The translations under genes and the position numbers were made by a program. Positions 25,709-35,176 of a stretch of DNA of 64,000 nt are shown in pieces. The notes under the pieces are model-generated. The model saw only the letters and a program-made list of their open reading frames with translations, ran no database searches and was not told the DNA's origin. Position 1 is the stretch's first letter. Every line of letters begins with the position of its first letter. Where the stretch lies: positions 1 through 64,000 of the forward strand of contig NZ_JATV01000018.1 in the NCBI RefSeq assembly GCF_000611675.1. Reading direction: 5' to 3'. Origin of the DNA: Flavobacterium succinicans LMG 10402. Lineage in GTDB: Bacteria; Bacteroidota; Bacteroidia; Flavobacteriales; Flavobacteriaceae.

Positions 25709-26209
25709 TTACATGCTAAATGTTGCGCCTATCGAAAAGGTAAATTGGTTGTTTAGGTTGTAGTAGCCTCGGTCTTTGTTTTCGTATTTGGCAATGGGGA
25801 ATCCGGCTTCGGAGAATAGACCAAAACCATTGGTAAAAAAGTAGCGAAGCCCTACATGTCCGCCAAAGTTTTTTAGTCCTAGGCTTAAACCGGGATAAAA
25901 ATCTAGTTTTTCGTCAATTTGCAACACGCTACCCAAATTGGCGTTGATACGAATTTTGGCATCAAAACGATCTTTGAAGGCGGGTTTGTTGGCGCCTGGT
26001 AGTCGGTCGAAGCCTAGTATGTAGGAGCCTACAATGCCGTATGATAGGTTTTCGCCCAGACCGAAATCGGAGGCCAATTGTATGGCATTGCCGCCATCTT
26101 GAATGTTTACGCCTACGCTAAATTTGTTGTCGCCTTTTCCGGTAAATGCTTGCTGCGCTTGGATACAACTAAAGGTCAATAGAGCGGTGATAAGGGCTAA
26201 TTTTTTCAT
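25709..26209 (-). CDS. Small outer-membrane beta-barrel protein, DUF6646-like
   Basis: This 166-residue protein has a signal peptide (MKKLALITALLTFSCIQAQ) and then eight or so amphipathic strands with glycine turns, such as KFSVGVNIQDGGNAIQLASD and HVGLRYFFTNGFGLFSEAGF, ending FSIGATFSM. This is the pattern of a small outer-membrane barrel, and it resembles the flavobacterial DUF6646 group. The open frame extends upstream to 26527 without a stop, but that part overlaps the metallophosphoesterase gene and is basic and low in quality; the ATG at 26209 begins the signal peptide. It follows the phosphoesterase by 32 bp. Confidence 0.8.
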   Translation of the reverse strand: MKKLALITALLTFSCIQAQQAFTGKGDNKFSVGVNIQDGGNAIQLASDFGLGENLSYGIVGSYILGFDRLPGANKPAFKDRFDAKIRINANLGSVLQIDEKLDFYPGLSLGLKNFGGHVGLRYFFTNGFGLFSEAGFPIAKYENKDRGYYNLNNQFTFSIGATFSM

Positions 26210-26241
26210 TTTTTTATAGATAAATTGATAATTAGATTGTG

Positions 26242-26976
26242 TTAATTTCTGCCTTTTTCGTCGAAATACAATTGATGCAAGGGTTCGCTTTGCCAGTATT
26301 CTTTGGTATCGATGTCCATAATTGTGAGTGGTCCTTTGAAAGCGGCTCCTGTGTCGATGTTCCAAACATTGGCCATTTGTACGGGTGTGGTTAGCTCTAA
26401 ACGCGTAACAGGTGTGTGTCCGATGTAGATTTCGTGATAAAGTGTTAAGCGTTTTGGGTACGACAAATGGTTTTTTGGAAGTGTTTTGTCTAGGGCAACG
26501 GCGGTTTCCCAAAGGGTACGATCCCAATAAAACAATCGCGGAAAGTATTCATAATTTATTCCGTTTAGGTTGGTAAACCCAGCATGAATGAACAAACGAT
26601 TGTGTTCGTCAAGATGATAATTTTTTAATTTTTTTAGAAAAACTAGGTGTTTGGCAATGGTTTCGGGTGTTACTTTTTCGTAGGCGAGTACGGTCGCTTC
26701 GCCTCCATGTTTGTACCACAAGGGATTGTCTTTGCCGCTGTCGAGATAGTCCATGAACAGTTCGTCATGATTGCCACGGATGCAAATTACATTGTGTGTT
26801 TGTTGCATTTCGATAAGTAAATCAATCACTTGTGGGGACTGGCTCCAACCATCGACATAATCGCCCAAAAAAATCAATTGATCTTGTGGGGTTACTTTTG
26901 CTCGCTCTAGTACTTGATGTAAGGCGCGCAAGCCGCCGTGAATGTCTCCAATAACCAATGTTCTCATGTGCTCCAA
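26242..26976 (-). CDS. Metallophosphoesterase, PrpA/ApaH-like Ser/Thr phosphatase
   Basis: A 244-residue cytoplasmic calcineurin-fold hydrolase. The metal-binding signature motifs are complete: GDIHGG near residue 9, GDYVDG near 38 and GNHDE near 69, plus later histidines in IHAGF and GHTP. This matches the bacterial protein phosphatase/diadenosine tetraphosphatase group. The sequence does not say which substrate is used. ATG 26976 gives MEHMRTLVIGD; the ATG at 26967 gives MRTLVIGD and is equally possible. The outer-membrane protein gene follows on the same strand. Confidence 0.88.
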   Translation of the reverse strand: MEHMRTLVIGDIHGGLRALHQVLERAKVTPQDQLIFLGDYVDGWSQSPQVIDLLIEMQQTHNVICIRGNHDELFMDYLDSGKDNPLWYKHGGEATVLAYEKVTPETIAKHLVFLKKLKNYHLDEHNRLFIHAGFTNLNGINYEYFPRLFYWDRTLWETAVALDKTLPKNHLSYPKRLTLYHEIYIGHTPVTRLELTTPVQMANVWNIDTGAAFKGPLTIMDIDTKEYWQSEPLHQLYFDEKGRN

Positions 26977-27170
26977 TTTCGATACCTACAAAAATAGTAG
27001 AAATTAGTAGAAAACTATTTTTTGCTGTAACAAATGAATCGTATCGGTGCAAATTATAAGAGGTTTTTAACAATTGAATCCAAGAAACGCAAGGCGCTAT
27101 TGGTGTTGTTGAGTTTGGATTTGCAATTAAAAAATCTGGTATTTGACGAAAAGACGAGAATGGTAAGGAG

Positions 27171-27226
27171 AAAAAACCTGTATCCCATCCCAAAAAGTTT
27201 AGTGCTTTATGGATGGGATACAGGTT
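27171..27226 (-). terminator. Intrinsic terminator of the nag/nan operon
   Basis: AACCTGTATCCCATCC (27175-27190) is perfectly complementary to GGATGGGATACAGGTT (27211-27226), a 16-pair stem. On the minus strand the stem is followed by six T (A at 27171-27176), so it ends transcripts reading leftward from nagB. It lies 37 bp after the nagB stop. Confidence 0.9.
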
Positions 27227-27263
27227 GTGTTTGCTAAAAAAAACAAGATCTTAGGATGAGATT

Positions 27264-29201
27264 TTAATAATCAAATCGTTTAAAGGCCTCGATCGCCTCG
27301 TACTCGGCCAGTCCTAATTGGTCATATTGTTTCGCCGTATTTTTGTTTCTGTCTTCGGCTCTTACCCAAAATTCTCTTGAGTCATTGCCTTGGAACATTA
27401 CTCTGTCTTTTTGGGATTGGTGAAAAAGTATGGCTTGTCGTTTTAGCATTACTTCATCGGGACTCAAAGGGACTGCCATATCTATGTCGTGAAGATCCCA
27501 TTCGTGCCAGGCGCCTCGGTACAACCATAGCCAACAGTCGTTCATAAAGGGCAATGATTTTAAGTCTTTTAGAGCCGCAAAAATGGAATTCAAACAGACT
27601 TCATGGGTGCCGTGAGGGTCGGCTAGATCACCGGCTGCAAAAATTTGATTTGGTTGAATTTGTAGTATAATTTTTTTGACAATATCAATATCTTCTGTAC
27701 CTAACGGTTTTTTTTGAATCATTCCCGTTTCGTAGAAGGGCAAATCTAGAAAGTGAACGTTTTCATCTTTCAATCCTAGATATCTGGTAGCGGCATACGA
27801 CTCTCTTCTTCTTATTAATCCTTTTAATTTTCGAACTTCATGGCTGTCTTTTTGCCCTGTTTTTTTGGTTTTAATCTTTTCAATTAGGGCCCCAAAATTG
27901 ATTTCGGGCTGGTTTTTTTGAAGGTAATCAGCGGCCACTTCTGCAAATTTCAATGCTTCGTCGTCTGTAACGGCTATGTTGCCTGAGGTTTGATACACTA
28001 CATGAACTTCGTGACCTTGTTTTATTAATTTGGCAAATGTACCTCCCATAGAAATAACATCATCATCAGGGTGTGGACTAAATAAAAGCACTTTTTTCTG
28101 GGCGGGTTCAGCGCGTTCGGGTCTGTAGGTGTCATCGGTATTGGGTTTTCCACCTGGCCATCCTGTGATGGTATGTTGCAGGATGTTGAACATGTTGATA
28201 TTCAAATCATAGGATGTACTGTCCGTTGCTAACAAATCAGACATGCCATTGTTGTTGTAGTCTCTATCGGTTAGTTTTAAGATGGCTTTTTGAGTATGTT
28301 GACACAACCATACAATCGCTTTTTGTTTTAGTTTTTCGGTCCATTGGCATTCTCCAACCAGCCAAGGTGTTTCTACTCTAGTGAGTTCGGATGCTGCACC
28401 TTGGTCTAAAACAAAAGTGGTATTGGAATGATTTTGTAAAAAAGTAGCAGGAACTTCAGCATTGCAATCACCCTGTATGGTTCTTTTGACAATCGCGGCT
28501 TTGTTTTGTCCCCAAGCTAATAGTACAATTCTTTTGGATCGTAAAATGGTCGCAACTCCCATTGTTATTGCCTTTTTAGGAACATTGTTGATCCCATTAA
28601 AATCGCCAGAAGCGTCTACTTTGGTAATGTAATCTAGGGTTATGATGCGGGTACTTGAGTTAATGTGCGACCCAGGTTCATTAAATCCGACATGTCCTGT
28701 CCGGCCAATGCCTAATAATTGAAAATCCAATCCTCCCGCATTTTTAATTTTCATTTCATAATCGATGCAGTATTGATTAACGTATTCTAAAGGAATATTT
28801 CCCTCTGGGATGTTTACATTTTCAGGTAGAATATCGACATGATTAAAGAGATGTTGATGCATGAAATAATGATAACTTTGAACACTTTCCTTGGGCATCG
28901 GGTAGTATTCGTCTAGATTAAATGTGATCACATTTTTGAAACTTAATCCTTCTTCTTTGTGCATGCGTACTAATTCTTGGTACACTTTGATAGGTGAGGA
29001 GCCAGTAGCCAATCCGAGCACACATTTTTTGTTTTTTTCTTGTTGAGTACGAATTAAGTCAGCTATTTCTTGAGCGACTAAAATGGAGGCTTCAGCAGCA
29101 TTTTTAAAAATGACATTGTGGATTTTTTCAAAACGCGTATCTTCAAATTGACCTGCGGGTTGGTAACTAATGGGTGATTTTGGTTGGGTTGCTATTTCCA
29201 T
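27264..29201 (-). CDS. nagB: Glucosamine-6-phosphate deaminase fused to a PIG-L/LmbE-like domain
   Basis: This cytoplasmic enzyme converts glucosamine-6-phosphate to fructose-6-phosphate and ammonia, the last step of GlcNAc and sialic acid use. The N-terminal 290 residues are a complete NagB: phosphate loop ATGSSP at 65-70, catalytic Asp97 in FNLDEYY, and His170 in GRTGHVGFNEPG. From about 365 a second domain of the PIG-L/LmbE deacetylase fold begins, with its metal motif SPHPDDD at 375-381 and DPHGTHEVC further on. This two-domain form (645 residues) is known in Bacteroidetes; the role of the second domain is not established. It is last in the locus. Confidence 0.92.
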   Translation of the reverse strand: MEIATQPKSPISYQPAGQFEDTRFEKIHNVIFKNAAEASILVAQEIADLIRTQQEKNKKCVLGLATGSSPIKVYQELVRMHKEEGLSFKNVITFNLDEYYPMPKESVQSYHYFMHQHLFNHVDILPENVNIPEGNIPLEYVNQYCIDYEMKIKNAGGLDFQLLGIGRTGHVGFNEPGSHINSSTRIITLDYITKVDASGDFNGINNVPKKAITMGVATILRSKRIVLLAWGQNKAAIVKRTIQGDCNAEVPATFLQNHSNTTFVLDQGAASELTRVETPWLVGECQWTEKLKQKAIVWLCQHTQKAILKLTDRDYNNNGMSDLLATDSTSYDLNINMFNILQHTITGWPGGKPNTDDTYRPERAEPAQKKVLLFSPHPDDDVISMGGTFAKLIKQGHEVHVVYQTSGNIAVTDDEALKFAEVAADYLQKNQPEINFGALIEKIKTKKTGQKDSHEVRKLKGLIRRRESYAATRYLGLKDENVHFLDLPFYETGMIQKKPLGTEDIDIVKKIILQIQPNQIFAAGDLADPHGTHEVCLNSIFAALKDLKSLPFMNDCWLWLYRGAWHEWDLHDIDMAVPLSPDEVMLKRQAILFHQSQKDRVMFQGNDSREFWVRAEDRNKNTAKQYDQLGLAEYEAIEAFKRFDY

Positions 29202-29262
29202 AATTGTGGGATATTTTTTTATTATTTAATTAAAGTATTTGCTGACGGATTTGGATAAAGGA

Positions 29263-30378
29263 TTAGCATATTAATGAGCTTACTTCTGAGAAATCGGGAG
29301 TAAAACGAAGGAAACGCGCTGGAAATCCAGGTTTGATTTTGCCCAATTCATTTTCCATTTTTATGGCTTTTGCCACGCGAGAAGTGCCCATTTTTATGGC
29401 TTCGTCTACGTCAATATTCAAATGTTGTATGGCATTTCGAATGGCTTCTTCCATAGATATACTGGCACCTGCCAAATTGCCTTCATCATTGCGGTAGAAA
29501 CCATTGTCGAGATGCGCATCAAAATTCTCCCATTTAAAATTCTCTACTTTTCTACCTAAAAAAGCGGCATCAGTAATCAAAAACAATTTGTCTTTTTTTA
29601 AGGCATAAGCAATTCGGGCGGCTGCATAATCGCAATGGGCTCCATCCAAAATAATGGGAGCATATACGTTGTTGTTGTCAAAAACAGCGCCTACTAGGCC
29701 TGGATCTCGATGTCCAAATTGTGTCATAGCATTGAATAAATGTGTGACTAATGGGATGCCTTTTGAAAAATACGATTGTGCCTCTTGATAGGTCATCGTT
29801 GAATGTCCAGCCGAGAGTACGATGCCACTTTCTAAAAGCAAGTTTAATTGGTCTTCGGTAAAACATTCTGGGGCAATCGTCATTACTTTGATCACATCTT
29901 TCCCGTATCGGATGATTTCTTCTAATTCGGATGTTGTGGGTTTTCGGACTTGAGCCAAGCTATGAGCGCCCCGTTTTAAAGGATTCAAAAAAGGCCCTTC
30001 TAAATGCATGCCTAACACGCCGTTGTTATGTTTGTTTTTATAAGATCGGATGGCTTCAATGCCTTGTAGAATGGTTTCTTTTGAGGAAGAAATCATACAT
30101 GGGAGCATATGTGTAGTGCCATATTTTATACTGGTTTCATAAATGTCTTGAAGTGTTTCTTCAGTTGGATATTGACTAAAATAAAATTTTTCACCACCAT
30201 TAATTTGAATATCAATGGCGCCGGCCGATAGGTGATTTCCTTTCAAATCTATTAGCTCTGCGTGTTGCGGAATTTCGTTTTGAATGGAAAGGATAATTCC
30301 GTTTTCGATAATGACGACACTATCTTTTAGTACTTCATCTCCAGTATGAATTATTCCGTTTAGTAGTGCTTTTTTCAT
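29263..30378 (-). CDS. nagA: N-acetylglucosamine-6-phosphate deacetylase
   Basis: NagA removes the acetyl group from GlcNAc-6-phosphate in the cytoplasm, feeding NagB. The amidohydrolase motifs are clear: GAIDIQINGG near 53-62, MHLEGPFLN with metal ligand Glu127, GHSTMT with His192, THLFNAM with His213 and catalytic Asp270 in LITDA. Its 371 residues are normal. A hairpin lies between it and the upstream sialidase gene (30408-30439), and a 61-bp gap separates it from nagB. Both serve the sialic acid locus. Confidence 0.93.
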   Translation of the reverse strand: MKKALLNGIIHTGDEVLKDSVVIIENGIILSIQNEIPQHAELIDLKGNHLSAGAIDIQINGGEKFYFSQYPTEETLQDIYETSIKYGTTHMLPCMISSSKETILQGIEAIRSYKNKHNNGVLGMHLEGPFLNPLKRGAHSLAQVRKPTTSELEEIIRYGKDVIKVMTIAPECFTEDQLNLLLESGIVLSAGHSTMTYQEAQSYFSKGIPLVTHLFNAMTQFGHRDPGLVGAVFDNNNVYAPIILDGAHCDYAAARIAYALKKDKLFLITDAAFLGRKVENFKWENFDAHLDNGFYRNDEGNLAGASISMEEAIRNAIQHLNIDVDEAIKMGTSRVAKAIKMENELGKIKPGFPARFLRFTPDFSEVSSLIC

Positions 30379-30407
30379 AATGGTGTTTTGTTTATTACTG
30401 ATCTTTA

Positions 30408-30439
30408 AAACACTCTCAATCTAAAAATTAAGAGTGTTT
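30408..30439 (-). terminator. Hairpin between the sialidase gene and nagA
   Basis: AAACACTCT (30408-30416) pairs with AGAGTGTTT (30431-30439). On the minus strand it follows the sialidase stop by 8 bp and is followed by TTTTAAAG, a weak T tract. It may be a partial terminator or an mRNA-end stabiliser that lowers nagA-nagB expression relative to upstream genes. Confidence 0.5.
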
Positions 30440-30447
30440 AATAACTG

Positions 30448-33400
30448 TTATTTTTTAATTATTTTTTGAGAAACGATCTCCTGTTCATCACTAATTCTAA
30501 GGGTGTAAATTCCTTTGCTTAGATGTGCTAGGGAAAGGCTGGTTTCTTTTTCATTATTTTTCAATGACATAGTGTTTAATAATTGGCCATTCAAATTAAA
30601 TAAAGAAAGAGTTAAGGGACCTGTTGCATTTTCAACTTTGATATTCACTAGGTCTGATGCAGGATTTGGATGAATTGTGATGTTAAAGTTTAAATTATTA
30701 ATTGTTCCTTTTTGCTGATTTGTATTTAAAATACGATTGGTACTAGTAAATTGCGATATAGGGAAATCATTAAAGGTAAAGGCACCTATGTTTTTAGTAT
30801 TTGTTAAATATGGCCCAGCATAGACGGATGAATTATCATTGTATAAACTGTTTGGTAAGTAGGAAATTTTTTGTGTATAAGAGGAGCTTGCTAAATCTAA
30901 AATCACTGTATTTCCTTCAATTGACAACGAAGTAATTTTTCCATAAATACCATCTAAATATAGATAGTCTTTCAGGTTGTATGATCCTACATTACTTTGG
31001 GCAATCAAGTTATTATTATTAAATTCTAATTTGATTTGTGTATTATCGCTTTTACTATAATAAGCCCTAATAATATTCGGAGCTAGTGGGTTTTCAGAAC
31101 TTGGTAAATTGTATAGATCTTTTTCTAATACTGAAGCAACTCGTTGCCCAAGTGTTTTATATCCTTGTAATCCATAATGGCAATAGGCAATTTCATTCCC
31201 ATCACCAGCTTGCATACCAGGAATTCCGACCATAGGGAATACTGTTATGTCAGGGTAAGTTAATGGTAAAGTGCGTTGCCATTCGCGCATCTTAGCCTGA
31301 TTGATACTTGCACTACCGTAACATCCATTTAGATTTGTTTGAAAAATATAAACTTTAGAAAGTGATGGATAATCCGTTTTCCAACTCGTGTACATAGTGT
31401 CGAAGTTTGCTGGATAATTAGTGAATGTACCGTCAGCATTTTTTTCTCCTTGATGCCAAAAGACAGCTTTAATTTTGTTTTGGAGACCAGCTTTTTGTAC
31501 CCTATACAACGTACGCCCATATACTGTAGCAAGATCCAAACGATTTGTAGTACTTGGAAGATTTTGTTCAATAGAACTCGAACCAGCACCTCCGTTAATT
31601 ATACAAATAGGAATTTGCAAGGAGCTAGAAAGTTTATCCATCATTTCTAAGCCCCAAACTCCTACCATATAAGAGCCTGCAAAATAGGAAGGATTTGTAG
31701 AGCTTACTCCTCCTACTTGATTAGCTTGAGCCAGACCCCATAAATGTAAATTTGGATTATTGGCATCATAAGTATCATAGTTAGTATTGTTGGTTTGAAT
31801 ACCATAACTTCTCAAGAAGGGGTTTGTAAAAGTGTAACCAATTCGGGTTGGGTGAGAATTTGATTGTCCCATAATTACATAAGCATCACCTGCCAGTAAG
31901 TCTTTTCTTTCTGTGATTATTTTTAGGTTACCAAGTAAATCAATTGTACTTACAATAATTTTGTATTGAGCTAATTCAGCTTTTATCTTGCCAGACAAAT
32001 CAAAAGAAGCATTTCCATTAGAATATACTAGCTCTTGATTTACTGATTTTTCAAAAACATCGTTTCTATAAAAGTCTACTTTTATGGATTTTAAATTAGG
32101 CAAGGTTACACTACCAGCTACCTTAACTGAAGCTAAATTTTGATCATCTCTAGCATAAAACTGTAAATCTTGGGGTATGCTTGTAAAGGATACGGTTGTG
32201 TTTTGTGCAGTATAGGTATCTGCTCCATTGGTTAACCAATTTAAACTAAAGCGTACAAAATACATTTGATAGGTTGAATTTTCTCCATTTTCATAATAAA
32301 TTCCCATAGTACCATCGGGTAAAACGGTGAGGCTTGAATAGGCAGAAGCGCCAGAGAAAATGGTTTTGCGTATTGGCCAAGAAGCTCCTTCGTCAGTACT
32401 CATCAATACCGAAACATTGGTTCTGTCTCCAGCAAATGGAATGGTGTGTAATAAACGATTTTTGTCATAACCATCAAGAGTTGAGGTATAACGAATGATG
32501 TCGCCATCACAATTTGGATCGGTAATATCGGTTTGATTGTAAGGAGTGCCCCAAGTTTGTCCTTTATCTGTAGAAACATTGAATCTTCGGGTGCCTGCAT
32601 TGCGAATGCTCATCAATAAATTACCATTGTTCAATTCTACAAGTTTGGCCTCGTCTCCTCCTATTTCTGCTTTGGCAGTAGAAACGGTCCACGTACTACC
32701 ACCGTCTGAACTAGACATCATGTAGTTATTTATGGTGCTTGTTTCGTCTCTAACAACAAGTGCCACTACTATAGTTCCGTCACGCATTTGAAACTGTCTC
32801 CCAGATCCAATAAATACTCCTTTCCAATTTTGAGTAATAGGATTGCTACATCCTGCACCATAGATTTGATTGGTGATATCAATAGGTGCTCCCCAAGTGA
32901 TTCCATTATCTGTACTTTTACAATACTTGATTTTTATTGGATTTGCTGCAGTGGATGAAAAAAAACCTTTTTCGGCCACAAATAGACAAAGTAGGTTTCC
33001 AGTGGGTTTGTCCAATACTAATGCGCAATCTCCCGCTCCTGTTGGAGCTCCAAAATTTGCTATAGTTACAGGTGCAGACCAAGTTTTGCCATTATCTGTA
33101 CTGCGACGGATTACCGGATCAATTTTGGCTGCCAAGTCACCCGCTCCATTCCATCTTTTATCTGTGGCTGTAACCAAAGATCCATCGGCCGCTGTAATGA
33201 TAGCAGGAATACGATAACTAGCAGCGCCAGCATCACCGGGTGTAAATAATAGTGTATTAGTTAATAAAATAACTCGATTACCTGCAACACTATTGGCTGT
33301 GGTATTATAAGTTATTGAATTGGCTACGATGGATTCGCAAGTAGCATCGAGAAAATTTCCTTCGCTAGCTCCTGCTGCAATATCATAGGTAATCCAAAAA

Positions 33401-35118
33401 TAATTATCGCCAGAATTCAAAGGTTGATTTCCATTTACAATTAAATTTCCAGTGGACGGTGTTGTGCTACCAAATACGGTTGCTGTTGTTGGATTAAAAA
33501 TGGCTGAACTACCACTTGAATAGATTTTGATGTTGGTAACATCAGCTGTGGAAGTAGTTCCCGTCATAGTGAATTTTAATGTGTTTACTGTTAGTGGATT
33601 AATTGTGCCACTGGTCGCAACTTTTACTGCAAGAATGCGTTGGTCTGTGTCTCCAATTCCTGTTGGTACTACAGTTTGTACTAATGAAACGGAGTTGATC
33701 TGCATCGTATTTGTTTGGGCAATCACAGAAGCTCCACCATTTAATGTCCCAGGATGGTTACGACCCGAGATATCGGGTACTGTATTTCCACTCACATTTT
33801 CAAAATCCCATGCTGCTAAAAGCAAAGGTTCATTACCAATGATTACTGAAGTTTTATCAGCCAAAACATCAGTTGCATTCATTGCTTTTCCCCAAAATCG
33901 GATGTCGTCTATTTGTCCATTCAAAAAAGAGGAAAACGTATTTAGGGTTCCAAAGAATAAATTTCCAGTATTGATTACAGTATTAGATCCTCCAATGTTA
34001 ACAGTGGTTTTAGTTTGTTGCAAAAGTCCGTCTACATATATTTTACAACTTGTAGTGGCTACATCTACAACCATAGCAAGATGATGCCATACATTGTTTG
34101 AAATGGAGGATGTTCCGTATGGTGGGCCTGCTGCTCCTGCACTGGTGGTTAGATTGACGCCAAACTGCCCACCTCCAGAAGAGGAATTATTAATAAATTC
34201 ATAGCCAACGCCACTTCCCCCGGGTCTTTTACTCAGGATGCGTTTAGAAAAGTCAGCTGTTTTTACTCGGCAGGTTATAGTAAGACTTTGGCCAGCGGCG
34301 AGATTGAAATCTGGATGATTAACAACCGACATATAATCGTTTATTCCATCCAAACTCAAAACCATAGGAAATGCATTTGAGATAGTTGGACCGCCAAATA
34401 AGGTTCCGGGATGATTATTTCCAGAAACATCTGGCACAGTGGAACCTGTAATGTTTTCAAAATCCCATGCACCCAATAAATTCGTGGAAGGACCTGTAAT
34501 TGTTGAAGTCATATCTAACTGTAATTCAGCAGGAGTCATCGCAGTATTCCAAATACGGACATTGTCTATTTGTCCTGACCATTTGAAACTTTTGTTGGTG
34601 TCTGAAGTAGCGCCAACAATAAAATCCAAAGCATTAGAGAAATCGGAAGTTACCGAGGTAAATGTTTTGCCTGTGTTAACCAAAACGCCATCTAAGTATC
34701 CATATATTGTACGGGTACTGGTGGCGTCTAGGACTAAGGCCACATGATGCCATATTCCGTCAGCAATTGTTAAGGTTGAATAACCAGCAGTACTGATATT
34801 ATTAGGCGATCCTGTTCCGCTCATATTCATCGCAAATTTGCCTGCATTGGATCCGTTTCCTGTCCAGAATTCGTATCCATTTCCAGAAGTTCCTGCTCTT
34901 TTAGCAAAAATTCTGGGGGTTCCAGTGTTGGTTGTGGTTTTTACCCAGCACGTGACTGTTTTGTTTTGGCCTGATCCAAAATCAAGATCAGGATGATCTG
35001 CTACCGACATATAAGTGTTGATCCCATCTAAATTTAAGACCTTGCCACTTTGAGCATATAGATTAAAACCTAAAACAAAACAAACAAACAAACAGAACTT
35101 GTGTAATCCATTTTTCAT
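30448..35118 (-). CDS. Secreted multidomain sialidase with an esterase domain and T9SS signal
   Basis: This 1556-residue secreted protein releases sialic acid from glycans. After the signal peptide (ending LYAQ) come two LamG-type carbohydrate-binding domains (about 26-235 and 250-465), a sialidase N-terminal beta domain (about 470-620), and a GH33 propeller beginning with the YRIP arginine motif near 634. The propeller has five Asp boxes (STDNGKTW, STDNGITW, SSDGGSTW, STDKGQTW, STDEGASW). A sialate O-acetylesterase (SASA) domain follows, with MGQSNSHP near 1083 and FWHQGEK near 1220. Residues from about 1475 form a type A T9SS sorting domain, so it is exported to the surface. Confidence 0.9.
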   Translation of the reverse strand: MKNGLHKFCLFVCFVLGFNLYAQSGKVLNLDGINTYMSVADHPDLDFGSGQNKTVTCWVKTTTNTGTPRIFAKRAGTSGNGYEFWTGNGSNAGKFAMNMSGTGSPNNISTAGYSTLTIADGIWHHVALVLDATSTRTIYGYLDGVLVNTGKTFTSVTSDFSNALDFIVGATSDTNKSFKWSGQIDNVRIWNTAMTPAELQLDMTSTITGPSTNLLGAWDFENITGSTVPDVSGNNHPGTLFGGPTISNAFPMVLSLDGINDYMSVVNHPDFNLAAGQSLTITCRVKTADFSKRILSKRPGGSGVGYEFINNSSSGGGQFGVNLTTSAGAAGPPYGTSSISNNVWHHLAMVVDVATTSCKIYVDGLLQQTKTTVNIGGSNTVINTGNLFFGTLNTFSSFLNGQIDDIRFWGKAMNATDVLADKTSVIIGNEPLLLAAWDFENVSGNTVPDISGRNHPGTLNGGASVIAQTNTMQINSVSLVQTVVPTGIGDTDQRILAVKVATSGTINPLTVNTLKFTMTGTTSTADVTNIKIYSSGSSAIFNPTTATVFGSTTPSTGNLIVNGNQPLNSGDNYFWITYDIAAGASEGNFLDATCESIVANSITYNTTANSVAGNRVILLTNTLLFTPGDAGAASYRIPAIITAADGSLVTATDKRWNGAGDLAAKIDPVIRRSTDNGKTWSAPVTIANFGAPTGAGDCALVLDKPTGNLLCLFVAEKGFFSSTAANPIKIKYCKSTDNGITWGAPIDITNQIYGAGCSNPITQNWKGVFIGSGRQFQMRDGTIVVALVVRDETSTINNYMMSSSDGGSTWTVSTAKAEIGGDEAKLVELNNGNLLMSIRNAGTRRFNVSTDKGQTWGTPYNQTDITDPNCDGDIIRYTSTLDGYDKNRLLHTIPFAGDRTNVSVLMSTDEGASWPIRKTIFSGASAYSSLTVLPDGTMGIYYENGENSTYQMYFVRFSLNWLTNGADTYTAQNTTVSFTSIPQDLQFYARDDQNLASVKVAGSVTLPNLKSIKVDFYRNDVFEKSVNQELVYSNGNASFDLSGKIKAELAQYKIIVSTIDLLGNLKIITERKDLLAGDAYVIMGQSNSHPTRIGYTFTNPFLRSYGIQTNNTNYDTYDANNPNLHLWGLAQANQVGGVSSTNPSYFAGSYMVGVWGLEMMDKLSSSLQIPICIINGGAGSSSIEQNLPSTTNRLDLATVYGRTLYRVQKAGLQNKIKAVFWHQGEKNADGTFTNYPANFDTMYTSWKTDYPSLSKVYIFQTNLNGCYGSASINQAKMREWQRTLPLTYPDITVFPMVGIPGMQAGDGNEIAYCHYGLQGYKTLGQRVASVLEKDLYNLPSSENPLAPNIIRAYYSKSDNTQIKLEFNNNNLIAQSNVGSYNLKDYLYLDGIYGKITSLSIEGNTVILDLASSSYTQKISYLPNSLYNDNSSVYAGPYLTNTKNIGAFTFNDFPISQFTSTNRILNTNQQKGTINNLNFNITIHPNPASDLVNIKVENATGPLTLSLFNLNGQLLNTMSLKNNEKETSLSLAHLSKGIYTLRISDEQEIVSQKIIKK

Positions 35119-35176
35119 AATCTGTGGTATTTAGTTAATAGTAAATTTTTATTATATGCTTTTGTTGTTTAAAGGC

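Noticed and set aside
26210..26527. N-terminal extension of the small outer-membrane protein
   Set aside because: The extra 106 residues are antisense-like readings of the metallophosphoesterase gene in another frame, very basic, and placed before a clear signal peptide at 26209.
27034..27237. Plus-strand 67-residue ORF
   Set aside because: It overlaps the perfect 16-pair terminator of nagB, has a basic random composition, and no ribosome site.
33527..34084. Plus-strand 185-residue ORF within the sialidase gene
   Set aside because: It is antisense to conserved LamG and linker domains of the sialidase, and the codon pattern fits the minus strand.
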